Below are positions 1 through 6,200 of a stretch of DNA of 6,275 bases, one piece after another. The translations under genes and the position numbers were made by a program. The notes beneath the pieces were generated by a model. The model had not been told where the DNA came from and ran no database searches. It worked only from the letters and a program-made list of their open reading frames with translations. Source of the DNA: an uncultured Novosphingobium sp. (GTDB taxonomy: Bacteria; Pseudomonadota; Alphaproteobacteria; Sphingomonadales; Sphingomonadaceae); assembly GCA_937860195.1 (NCBI GenBank), contig CALMBN010000035.1, forward strand, positions 1 to 6,275, written 5' to 3'. Each line of letters opens with the position of its first letter. The first letter of the stretch is position 1.

Positions 1-284
1 GAGCAGCCTACCTCGCTGCGGGTCCATTCCCCCCGCTGACCGCGCGGACCATCACCGAACCGGCCCTGCTGGCCGCCGAACTGGAGCGCACCGTCGCGCG
101 CGGATACGCCCGCGATGAAGGCGAGGTCGATGTCGGTCTCAGTTGCCTCGCCGTACCGGTATCCGGCGGCAGCGCGGCGCTGTCGCTTTCGTTGCGGGGC
201 GGGACCCGCCCAGATGACCGCCACCGCGCCATGCTTGGTGCGTGTGCGGCCGCGATAGGGGATGCTCAGCTTACGAAATCGTAA
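1..284 (+). CDS. IclR-family transcriptional regulator, C-terminal part (5' truncated by window edge)
   Basis: Reading in the frame whose first full codon is at base 3 gives 93 residues ending at TAA 282-284, with no start because the gene enters from the left. The piece matches the end of the IclR effector-binding domain. It has a TARTITEPALLAAEL stretch, then the family hallmark GYARDEGE followed by VGLSCLAVPVSG and the strand ALSLSLRG, and a closing helix (HRAMLGACAAAIGDA). IclR proteins are cytoplasmic dimers or tetramers with an N-terminal winged helix (outside this window) and this C-terminal domain, which binds small organic ligands. The gene lies 152 bases upstream of the TonB-dependent receptor on the same strand, so it is a good candidate to control that gene; this is inference from position. 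The effector cannot be told from this fragment. Family assignment is fairly sure. Confidence 0.85.
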   Translation, partial: AAYLAAGPFPPLTARTITEPALLAAELERTVARGYARDEGEVDVGLSCLAVPVSGGSAALSLSLRGGTRPDDRHRAMLGACAAAIGDAQLTKS

Positions 285-296
285 TTGTGCGCCCTG

Positions 297-311
297 TGAT
301 TCCGCAAATCA
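297..311. promoter_or_regulatory. Candidate operator dyad TGATT-N5-AATCA
   Basis: The 15 bases TGATTCCGCAAATCA form a perfect 5-bp dyad with a 5-base centre, 13 bases after the IclR stop codon and upstream of the receptor promoter candidate. Operators of IclR-family proteins are typically short dyads of about this length, so it could be the site of the regulator encoded just to the left. A 5+5 match can occur by chance, so this is only a suggestion. Confidence 0.25.
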
Positions 312-352
312 TCGTTAAATACCCGCGCTCTTCCACAACTGCGTATTTTATG

Positions 353-380
353 TTGACAGGGACACCCGGTTTCTGCGAAT
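353..380 (+). promoter_or_regulatory. Candidate housekeeping promoter of the TonB-dependent receptor gene
   Basis: A perfect TTGACA -35 element lies at 353-358. After 16 bases comes GCGAAT (375-380), which matches only three of six TATAAT positions. Transcription would start near base 387, giving a leader of about 50 bases before the ATG at 437. Weak -10 boxes are common in GC-rich alphaproteobacteria, and the -35 is the real evidence. No better pair was found in the gap. Confidence 0.35.
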
Positions 381-396
381 TCGGCTTGGGACGACG

Positions 397-413
397 GGCG
401 GATTCGAACCGCC
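397..413. promoter_or_regulatory. 17-base palindrome with tRNA T-arm shape in the receptor leader
   Basis: GGCGG and CCGCC flank ATTCGAA, giving a 5-bp stem and a 7-base loop. Read on the minus strand it contains GGTTCGAATCC, a perfect T-arm (B box) sequence with a fully paired 5-bp stem. No complete tRNA surrounds it, because no matching acceptor or anticodon stem can be drawn. It lies 10 bases before the Shine-Dalgarno sequence of the receptor gene and just after the likely transcription start. It could therefore be an operator, a leader hairpin, or a leftover tRNA end. Confidence 0.35.
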
Positions 414-423
414 GGATCACTTT

Positions 424-430
424 GGGAGGA
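424..430 (+). promoter_or_regulatory. Ribosome binding site of the TonB-dependent receptor gene
   Basis: GGGAGGA ends six bases before the ATG at 437. It decides the start: the frame stays open upstream to 242, but the upstream residues are not signal-peptide-like and overlap the IclR gene, whereas the ATG at 437 begins a clean signal peptide. Confidence 0.8.
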
Positions 431-436
431 TCGACG

Positions 437-3400
437 ATGCGCAGGCTCAGCAGCTCACACTTGTTTATGTCCAGCGTCGCCGCTGTGGCGCTCGCGGCTC
501 CAGTTTCGGTAGCCGCCCAGGATGCTCCTGCGGACGAGGATAACGGACGCTTGGCCGAGATCGTAGTCACCGCCGAAAAGCGCGGCCAGAACCTCGAGGA
601 AGTTCCGTTGGCGATATCGGCGGTGCAGTCCGAGGAACTCGAATTGCGCGGGTTGACCGAGGCCAAGGATCTTTCGGCGATCGCGCCAAATGTCGCGGTC
701 AATGGCGGCACCACCAATGCCACCGCCGCGGTCATCACCATTCGCGGGATCCCGACGCCGGCGGACGAGACCCAAGGCTTCGACAGCCCGATCGGGCTCT
801 ACGTCGATGGCGTCTACATGGCGCGCTCCTCGGCGTCTTCGTTCGAAGTTGCCGACATCGAACGGGTCGAAGTGCTGCGCGGGCCGCAGGGCACGCTGTT
901 CGGTCGCAACGCTACTTCGGGCGTGGTCAACATCCGCACGGCGCGCCCCAGCCTGACCGGCATGGCCGCCAATGCCGAGCTTGAATACGGCAACTACAAT
1001 TCTGTCAAAGCCAAAGGCATGATCAACGTGCCGCTGGGTGAAATTGCGGCAGTCCGGGTGGCTGGCTTCTATCTCAACCGCGAAGGCTATACGACCAACC
1101 TTTTTGACAATTCCAAGCTCGACGACCGCGATATGTATGGCGTGCGTGGCTCGATCCGGATTGAGCCTTCGAGCGGCACGACCATCGATATCATGGCGCA
1201 ATACTTCCATGAAAAAGACAACCGCATGCGCATCCAGAAGCAGATGTGCCAGCGCGATCCGACCGGGGTGATGGGCTGCTTGGCCGGCAGTCGCAAATTT
1301 GAGACGACCAACGCCAACACCACCTTTGTGGGCGTATTGACCTCGGCTGAATTCTTCCGCCTGCGCGGTTTGCCCGCCTCCTTCGCTTTGGGCAGCCTCT
1401 ATGGTACCGATACTTACACCGGGGTCGTCAATCCGGCCGACTATCGGACGGTCAACACCGACCACACGCCGAGCTATTACACCCAAGAATGGATCATCCA
1501 GGGTTCGATCGAGCAGGATCTGGGCGGCGGACTATCGCTCAAACTGGGCGGGAACTACCAGAAGGTCGATCTCGATTCGTCGCAGGATTACAACCTGTCG
1601 GTTCAGAATCGGGCGATTTTTGCGCCTGCACTTGCTGCGCTTGAATTGGCGCGAAACGGTGGAATGGGAGCGGGCCTTCAGACCTATCTGACCCCGGTCT
1701 ACAATGCGATCACTCCGAACGGGGCCAACGGCCAGCTCTGCACCTCGCTTGGTGAAGAAACCGGGACTGGTTCATTCGGCGGCAAGCGGCTCTGCTCGAT
1801 GACCCCGCAGGACTTTGACCGTTCAAACCTCAACCAGTCGAGCTGGACGGGTGAAGCGATTATCTCGTCCGACTTCGACGGCAAGGTCAACTTCCTGCTT
1901 GGTGGGATCTACGGCAAGTATCACCTGACCGAGAACAGCTATTACGTGTCTTCGTTCGGGATCGATTACTTCACCGGGATTCTTGGTGCGTTTACCGCAC
2001 TGGGCGGCGGCCTGGCACCAGGTTACCTAGGCACGCCGACATATCGTAGCAACACCGATGATCTCAAGATCGATACCTACGGGCTTTTCGGCGAAGTTTA
2101 TGTTGAGTTCAATGACAAGCTGAAGCTGACATTGGGCGGGCGCTACAACAACGATAAGAAGGTTGTTCGCGCACGCACGACACTCGCCAGCTACCTTGTG
2201 CCGCACGGTACTGCGAATGCCTACGATTCGAACGGGATTTTCGGAGCCCGTTACGATGCTGATCCGGCAACAGCCTGTCCGGCGGGTGCTACGCTTGGAC
2301 AGCTCGGCTCGATTGCGGGTTGCGAAGCTTACCAGGTTCGCACGGTCAAATTCGGTGAATTCACCGGACGCGCCGTGCTCAACTATAAGATCAGCGATGA
2401 CAGCATGATCTATGTGTCCTACTCCCGTGGCTACAAGTCGGGCGGGATCAATCCACCTCTGTCGCCGGTCTTTGCAGTGACGGACACCTTCAAGCCAGAA
2501 TTCGTCAACGCGTTCGAAATCGGCTCGAAGAATACCTTTGCCAATGGCAAGATCATGCTGAACATCACCGGGTTCTACTATGACTACAAGGATCTTCAGC
2601 TCAGCCGCATCGTTGCCCGGACCTCGGTCAACGATAACGTCAGCGCCAAGATCTATGGTCTGGAAGCCGAAGCGGTGCTCCGCCCGACCGATGAACTGAC
2701 GATCAACATGAACGCCAGTTACCTTCATACCGAAGTGTCGCAGGACAAGATGCTGGCCAACCCGCGTGACTTCGGCGCGGGTCGGGCAGATGCAGTGATC
2801 ATCAAGGACATCACTAACGGTGCTAACTGCGCGGTTTCGTCAAACTCAGGCAGCGCGGCGGGGGTCAATGCCTACGTGAACCAGGTCAACACCTGGATCA
2901 ACACGATCAACGCCGTCGGCAACCCGCTGACGACCGCTGGCACGGGGCTTCAGCCCGGTGCCGGTTTGCAACCGACCACCGCTTTCCCGTCGGGCAGCGG
3001 CCTCAACTCGACAGGTGCTTTTGGCGTCTGCGCCATCCTTGCCAACCTGGCAGGCCCGGTCGGCGGCTCGTTTGGCGGTGTCACCGTGCATAGCGCGGGG
3101 ATCGAAACCAACATCAAGGGCAACAAGCTGCCTGGTTCGCCGGACTACAAGTTCTCGGCCGGTGTCCAGTATGCGCTGCCAGTGGGTGAAATGACCGTCA
3201 CGCCGCGTGCGGACTTCGTCTACACAGGCAAGTCATACGGCAACATCTTCAACGGAACCGTCAATGAAGTGCCAAGCTTCACTCAGGTGAACGCTCAGGT
3301 CCAGATCGACGGCCCGGACAAGAAATGGTTTGCCCGCGTGTGGGTGCAGAACCTGACCGACAAGGATTCGATCACGGGCCTTTACGTGACCGACCAGTCC

Positions 3401-3472
3401 TCGGGTAACTACACCAACGTCTTCACCCTTGAGCCACGCCGCTATGGCCTGACTGCCGGGATCAAGTTCTAA
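437..3472 (+). CDS. TonB-dependent outer-membrane receptor
   Basis: This 1011-residue protein is a ligand-gated outer-membrane transporter driven by TonB-ExbB-ExbD, importing a substrate that the sequence does not name. The signal peptide is residues 1-27 (MRRLSS, then a hydrophobic core, cleavage likely after SVAA). The TonB box EIVVTAEKR lies at 41-49. The plug domain follows, with VPLAISAVQ (56-64), the YVDGVYMAR strand (122-130) and the hallmark VEVLRGPQGTLFGRNATSG (144-162). The rest is the 22-strand beta-barrel, ending in GLTAGIKF with the terminal aromatic residue used for outer-membrane insertion. At 1011 residues it is longer than many receptors (about 700-850), because of long loops, notably 798-865. 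All eight cysteines fall as four close pairs: 271/281, 435/453, 614/629 and 798/865. The ATG at 437 is chosen from its Shine-Dalgarno site and signal peptide. The gene follows an IclR regulator and precedes a hydrolase. Family is certain, substrate unknown; siderophore, aromatic or plant-derived compounds are all possible. Confidence 0.95.
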   Translation: MRRLSSSHLFMSSVAAVALAAPVSVAAQDAPADEDNGRLAEIVVTAEKRGQNLEEVPLAISAVQSEELELRGLTEAKDLSAIAPNVAVNGGTTNATAAVITIRGIPTPADETQGFDSPIGLYVDGVYMARSSASSFEVADIERVEVLRGPQGTLFGRNATSGVVNIRTARPSLTGMAANAELEYGNYNSVKAKGMINVPLGEIAAVRVAGFYLNREGYTTNLFDNSKLDDRDMYGVRGSIRIEPSSGTTIDIMAQYFHEKDNRMRIQKQMCQRDPTGVMGCLAGSRKFETTNANTTFVGVLTSAEFFRLRGLPASFALGSLYGTDTYTGVVNPADYRTVNTDHTPSYYTQEWIIQGSIEQDLGGGLSLKLGGNYQKVDLDSSQDYNLSVQNRAIFAPALAALELARNGGMGAGLQTYLTPVYNAITPNGANGQLCTSLGEETGTGSFGGKRLCSMTPQDFDRSNLNQSSWTGEAIISSDFDGKVNFLLGGIYGKYHLTENSYYVSSFGIDYFTGILGAFTALGGGLAPGYLGTPTYRSNTDDLKIDTYGLFGEVYVEFNDKLKLTLGGRYNNDKKVVRARTTLASYLVPHGTANAYDSNGIFGARYDADPATACPAGATLGQLGSIAGCEAYQVRTVKFGEFTGRAVLNYKISDDSMIYVSYSRGYKSGGINPPLSPVFAVTDTFKPEFVNAFEIGSKNTFANGKIMLNITGFYYDYKDLQLSRIVARTSVNDNVSAKIYGLEAEAVLRPTDELTINMNASYLHTEVSQDKMLANPRDFGAGRADAVIIKDITNGANCAVSSNSGSAAGVNAYVNQVNTWINTINAVGNPLTTAGTGLQPGAGLQPTTAFPSGSGLNSTGAFGVCAILANLAGPVGGSFGGVTVHSAGIETNIKGNKLPGSPDYKFSAGVQYALPVGEMTVTPRADFVYTGKSYGNIFNGTVNEVPSFTQVNAQVQIDGPDKKWFARVWVQNLTDKDSITGLYVTDQSSGNYTNVFTLEPRRYGLTAGIKF

Positions 3473-3497
3473 GCAATCCTGGGAGGGATGCTTAAGC

Positions 3498-3529
3498 GGG
3501 GGCTCCGGGGGAAACCTCGGGGCCCCTTT
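3498..3529 (+). terminator. Strong hairpin after the receptor gene (terminator or attenuator)
   Basis: The arms GGGGCTCCGGGG (3499-3510) and CCTCGGGGCCCC (3515-3526) pair over 12 bp with two G-U wobbles, capped by a GAAA tetraloop (3511-3514). A short TTT follows (3527-3529). It starts 26 bases after the receptor stop codon. The U-tract is short, so termination may be partial, leaving some read-through into the hydrolase gene 19 bases further on. It argues against the in-frame ATG at 3488 as the hydrolase start, because that would put the hairpin inside the coding region. Confidence 0.75.
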
Positions 3530-3547
3530 GCTATTGAATGGGGAAAT

Positions 3548-5284
3548 ATGATGATTGAATTGCCGCGCCGTTCGGCGCTTGGGATGCTTGTTGCAACACC
3601 GTTTGCGGCATCAGGCCTTGGGGGTTCGACCTTCCCCAAAGTTACCGTTTTTGAGGCCCGCACAGTTATCACGATGGAACCCTCGCGGCCCAGTTGCCGG
3701 TTTGTTGCCGTGGCTGATGGGGTGATCGTGGCGCTGGGTGACAGCCTGGCTGAACTGGAACCATGGACCAAAGGGCGCGATATGACGCTGGACCGCAGCT
3801 TTGCGGGGCAGGTGATCATGCCGGGTCTGATCGATCCGCACATCCATCCGATGCAGGCCGCGGTGATGCTCAACATCCCGTTTATCGCACCCGACGAATG
3901 GCGGCTGCCCAGCGGAACTTCGCCGAGTGCGCTGACCCCCGCAGACTATCGCCGCCGGTTGGCCGACGCTTTGGCGGGATCGACGGACAATCCCTTCGTC
4001 ACGTGGGGTTATCACGATCTGTTCCATGGTCCCCTGTCCAAAGCCGATCTCGATGCCATGGCTCCAGGCCGCGCAGTGGTCGTTTGGCAGCGCAGCTTTC
4101 ACGATATCATCGTCTCGAGCGCCATGCTGGAGCAATGGGGCATCGGTTCGGCAGCGGATTTTGCGGCGTTGCTCGGCACGGTCAAAGCCGATCCCGAGCA
4201 CGGCGATTACGCTCGCGGCCTGTTCACGGAAACCGGGTTGCTGGCTGCGGTAGGGAAACTCAGACCAGTCTTGCTCGGACCTGGCAAGATCGCCAAAGGC
4301 ATGGACGGATTGCAAGCGATGATGCGGCGCGGCGGCGTGACGACCGTTTCCGACATGACCACCGGCATTTTTGCCGACTTCGCGACCGAGGCTGGGCTGA
4401 TCAAGGCTGCGTTCGATCGGCCAGAGTCCGCCGCGCGGGTCATGCTGATGCCCAGCGCAAGCTTGCTTGATCATGTCCCCGATCTCGATGGCTGGGTGAC
4501 CGCAGCAACCCGGAACTTTGCCGGACCGCACATCCGGATCGACCGCCGGGTCAAGCTGTTTGCCGACGGGGCGTTCTTCGCGCTCAACATGCGGATGAAC
4601 CCGCCGGGCTATATCGACGGGCATCTGGGCCGCTGGTTGACCGAGCCAAAGGCGCTCAGCGCGCAGCTGCGGCGCTATTGGGATGCCGGGTTCGCCATGC
4701 ATATTCACGTCAATGGGGACGAGGGGCTGGATGTCGTGCTGGATGGCATTGCGACGCTCTCGCCGCGCCGCGGCCAGACGATCACGCTCGAACATCTCGG
4801 CTATTCGACCGAGGCCCAGAACCGCCGGATTGCCGGGCTGGGGCTGCTGGTATCGGCCCAGCCCAATTACATCCGCGTTTTGGGCGATGTCTATGGCCGG
4901 CAGGGTCTTGGGCCGGGGCGGGCCGAAGTGATCAACCGGCTTGGCTCGCTCGAACGCAAGGGCGTGCCGATGGGCCTTCACAGCGATTTCAACATGGCCC
5001 CGATCGATCCGCTCTATCTCGCCTGGATTGCGGCGAACCGGATCACGCTGGAAGGCAAGGTCAAAGCGCCGGCCGAGCGGATCACGCTCGAAAAAGCGTT
5101 GCGGGCAATCACGATCGAGGCCGCACAGGTTATCGGGATGGACGGATTGATCGGTTCGATTGCCCCCGGAAAGAAGGCCGACCTGGCAGTGCTGGACCGC
5201 GATCCGCGGGCTGGCGGTGCAGCGGGCCTGCGTGACATCAAGGTTGCCGGAGTGGTCTTTGAAGGCCGCTATTCAGCAGCCTGA
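3548..5284 (+). CDS. YtcJ-like amidohydrolase (Amidohydro_3 family), probably exported
   Basis: This metal-dependent hydrolase of the amidohydrolase superfamily is 578 residues long from ATG 3548. The fold is a TIM barrel between split beta-sandwich segments. Visible ligands fit a binuclear centre: H98 and H100 (PHIHPM), K336 (KLFADG, the likely carboxylated lysine), H387 in HVNGD (389-391), H416 (EHLGY) and D480 (LHSDF). The C-terminal segment SIAPGKKADLAVLD (537-550) is typical. Such enzymes cleave amide, carbamate, formamide or related bonds; the substrate here is unknown. Residues 1-29 have a twin-arginine-like start (PRRSALGML, R7-R8) and a hydrophobic stretch, suggesting Tat export or membrane anchoring, but without a clear cleavage site. 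The start is uncertain: ATG 3548 and ATG 3551 are adjacent, and the weak GGGGA at 3540-3544 is better spaced for 3551. An in-frame ATG at 3488 would run through the hairpin. The gene follows the receptor by 75 bases, so it may be read through from it. Confidence 0.88.
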   Translation: MMIELPRRSALGMLVATPFAASGLGGSTFPKVTVFEARTVITMEPSRPSCRFVAVADGVIVALGDSLAELEPWTKGRDMTLDRSFAGQVIMPGLIDPHIHPMQAAVMLNIPFIAPDEWRLPSGTSPSALTPADYRRRLADALAGSTDNPFVTWGYHDLFHGPLSKADLDAMAPGRAVVVWQRSFHDIIVSSAMLEQWGIGSAADFAALLGTVKADPEHGDYARGLFTETGLLAAVGKLRPVLLGPGKIAKGMDGLQAMMRRGGVTTVSDMTTGIFADFATEAGLIKAAFDRPESAARVMLMPSASLLDHVPDLDGWVTAATRNFAGPHIRIDRRVKLFADGAFFALNMRMNPPGYIDGHLGRWLTEPKALSAQLRRYWDAGFAMHIHVNGDEGLDVVLDGIATLSPRRGQTITLEHLGYSTEAQNRRIAGLGLLVSAQPNYIRVLGDVYGRQGLGPGRAEVINRLGSLERKGVPMGLHSDFNMAPIDPLYLAWIAANRITLEGKVKAPAERITLEKALRAITIEAAQVIGMDGLIGSIAPGKKADLAVLDRDPRAGGAAGLRDIKVAGVVFEGRYSAA

Positions 5285-5302
5285 CGGTGCGCTCGGAAAA
5301 TG

Positions 5303-5334
5303 GCTCCGGCCATGCGGGGACGCATGGCCGGAGC
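5303..5334. terminator. Perfect 14-bp hairpin between convergent genes (probable bidirectional terminator)
   Basis: GCTCCGGCCATGCG and CGCATGGCCGGAGC pair perfectly over 14 bp around a GGGA loop. It starts 19 bases after the hydrolase stop and 117 bases beyond the stop of the convergent regulator gene. On the minus strand it is followed by CATTTTCC, a short U-tract, so it best resembles a terminator for the regulator transcript. On the plus strand there is no U-tract, but it may still mark or protect the hydrolase mRNA end. Confidence 0.7.
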
Positions 5335-5379
5335 AGGTAATCGGGACGGGGTGGTGACTTGGCTTCCTTCCAGGATTGA

Positions 5380-5398
5380 TTGCGCGATGGTTGCGCAA
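5380..5398. repeat. Small inverted repeat TTGCGC-N7-GCGCAA
   Basis: A 6-bp dyad with a 7-base loop lies between the convergent genes, 46 bases beyond the 14-bp hairpin and about 50 bases past the regulator stop. On the minus strand it would form a weak hairpin in the regulator mRNA tail. No U-tract follows on either strand, and no function can be assigned. Confidence 0.3.
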
Positions 5399-5450
5399 GC
5401 CCTGACTAGGACCAATGTCCCGAATGTGGCGTTGCGGGCGGCCTAGGGGT

Positions 5451-6053
5451 TTACCCCACCAAAGATGCTTCAATTGCGATGCGGATCGCCTCGCTGGTGT
5501 GTTGCGCACCCATCTTGTTGAGCATGTTGGCCCGGTGGATTTCAACCGTGCGCGGACTGATCGCCAGCCGCTCGCCAATCAGCCGGTTGGAGAGGCCATC
5601 GGCGACCCCTTCAAGCACCTCACGCTCGCGCCGGGTCAGTTTGCGGACCCGGCTGCGGGCGCGGGCTTCGCGCAGGCGCAGACTGCCGATGCTGGCTGAA
5701 GCGGTCTCGGCCAGTTCGATCGCGGTCATGATCTTGGCCAGATCGCAGGGCCATTCGATATAATCGAGCGCGCCGGTCAGCACCGCCCGGACGATCCGGT
5801 CGGTATCCGGGGCTTCGCTGAAGGCGATCACCGGCAGCCATTCGCCGTATTGGGTCATGTGGTCGATCAGGTATTCCACCGCAGCACCCTGATCGGCGAC
5901 CAATACCGCCCCGGACCGTGGCCAGGCCAGTCGGATCTCGTCGATATCCTCAAACGGTTCGATATGGACATCGCTACCCGAAAGCGCATGTGAAATGGCC
6001 GCCCGGCGGCGAAAATTGCCGTCGACCAAGGCGAGATTATGGCGTGCTCTCAT
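5451..6053 (-). CDS. FixJ/LuxR-type response regulator with degenerate receiver domain
   Basis: This 200-residue cytoplasmic DNA-binding protein has a receiver-like domain (about 5-115) and a LuxR-type helix-turn-helix (about 137-197). The latter shows LTRREREVLEGVADGLSNR, then IGERLAISPRTVEIHR (159-174) and NMLNKMGA, the classic four-helix pattern. In the receiver, D11 sits in the acidic pocket (VDG rather than the usual acidic pair), D54 (LVADQG) is the candidate phospho-acceptor, and S79 (IAFSEA) is the switch serine. The conserved KP lysine is replaced by W101 (EWPCD). I recall this type from Sphingomonadales, usually as a stand-alone gene. The ATG at 6053 has AGGGGG seven bases upstream. 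It is convergent with the hydrolase gene, no sensor kinase is visible, and its targets are unknown. The DNA-binding call is sure; phosphorylation control is doubtful. Confidence 0.92.
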   Translation of the reverse strand: MRARHNLALVDGNFRRRAAISHALSGSDVHIEPFEDIDEIRLAWPRSGAVLVADQGAAVEYLIDHMTQYGEWLPVIAFSEAPDTDRIVRAVLTGALDYIEWPCDLAKIMTAIELAETASASIGSLRLREARARSRVRKLTRREREVLEGVADGLSNRLIGERLAISPRTVEIHRANMLNKMGAQHTSEAIRIAIEASLVG

Positions 6054-6063
6054 CGGATTGCCC

Positions 6064-6086
6064 CCTAGTGATTTGCGCCTAAGTGA
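6064..6086. promoter_or_regulatory. Direct repeat CCTAGTGA / CCTAAGTGA just upstream of the FixJ-like gene
   Basis: CCTAGTGA (6064-6071) and CCTAAGTGA (6078-6086) stand about one and a half helical turns apart, 11-33 bases before the regulator ATG. On the coding strand they read TCACTTAGG and TCACTAGG. The proximal copy overlaps the Shine-Dalgarno run AGGGGG. Repeats placed this way could be the binding site of the regulator itself, but this is inference and the repeat is short. Confidence 0.3.
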
Positions 6087-6174
6087 CTAACCCGATGCCG
6101 CGCCGAAGCAGCGCCAAGGTGGCTCGGAAATCGAGTTTCAAGCCTTGCGTAAATGCGGATTTCATCGACAAAGA

Positions 6175-6200
6175 TGCGGAGGAATTCTTTAGCCTCCGCA
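6175..6200. repeat. Hairpin TGCGGAGG-N10-CCTCCGCA in the right-hand intergenic region
   Basis: A perfect 8-bp inverted repeat with a 10-base AT-rich loop lies 121-147 bases upstream of the regulator start. Read on the minus strand it is followed by TCTTTG, so it could be a weak terminator for a leftward gene entering from the right edge, or part of the regulator leader. The rest of 6054-6275 shows no convincing gene. The only sizeable frame there (60 codons, minus, 6065-6247) lacks a well-placed ribosome binding site. Confidence 0.35.

Noticed and set aside
242..436. Extended N-terminus of the receptor from ATG 242
   Set aside because: The added 65 residues overlap the IclR gene and carry no signal-peptide character, whereas ATG 437 has GGGAGGA six bases upstream and begins a standard signal peptide.
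385..470. Complete tRNA gene on the minus strand ending near 385
   Set aside because: Only the T-arm is convincing. No 5' partner for the acceptor CGTCGTC and no 5-bp anticodon stem can be drawn, and the region overlaps the receptor start.
455..1486. Long minus-strand open frame (343 codons) opposite the receptor
   Set aside because: It is a shadow of the GC-rich coding strand: composition rich in His, Arg, Gly and Ala with no recognisable domain, fully inside a certain gene.
3763..4470. Plus-strand frame of 235 codons in another phase inside the hydrolase
   Set aside because: It overlaps the catalytic region of a clear gene and reads as low-information Arg/Ser/His-rich sequence typical of a shifted frame.
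3611..4981. Long minus-strand open frame (456 codons) opposite the hydrolase
   Set aside because: It lies antisense to a hydrolase with all metal ligands intact, shows no known motif, and has the biased composition of a shadow frame.
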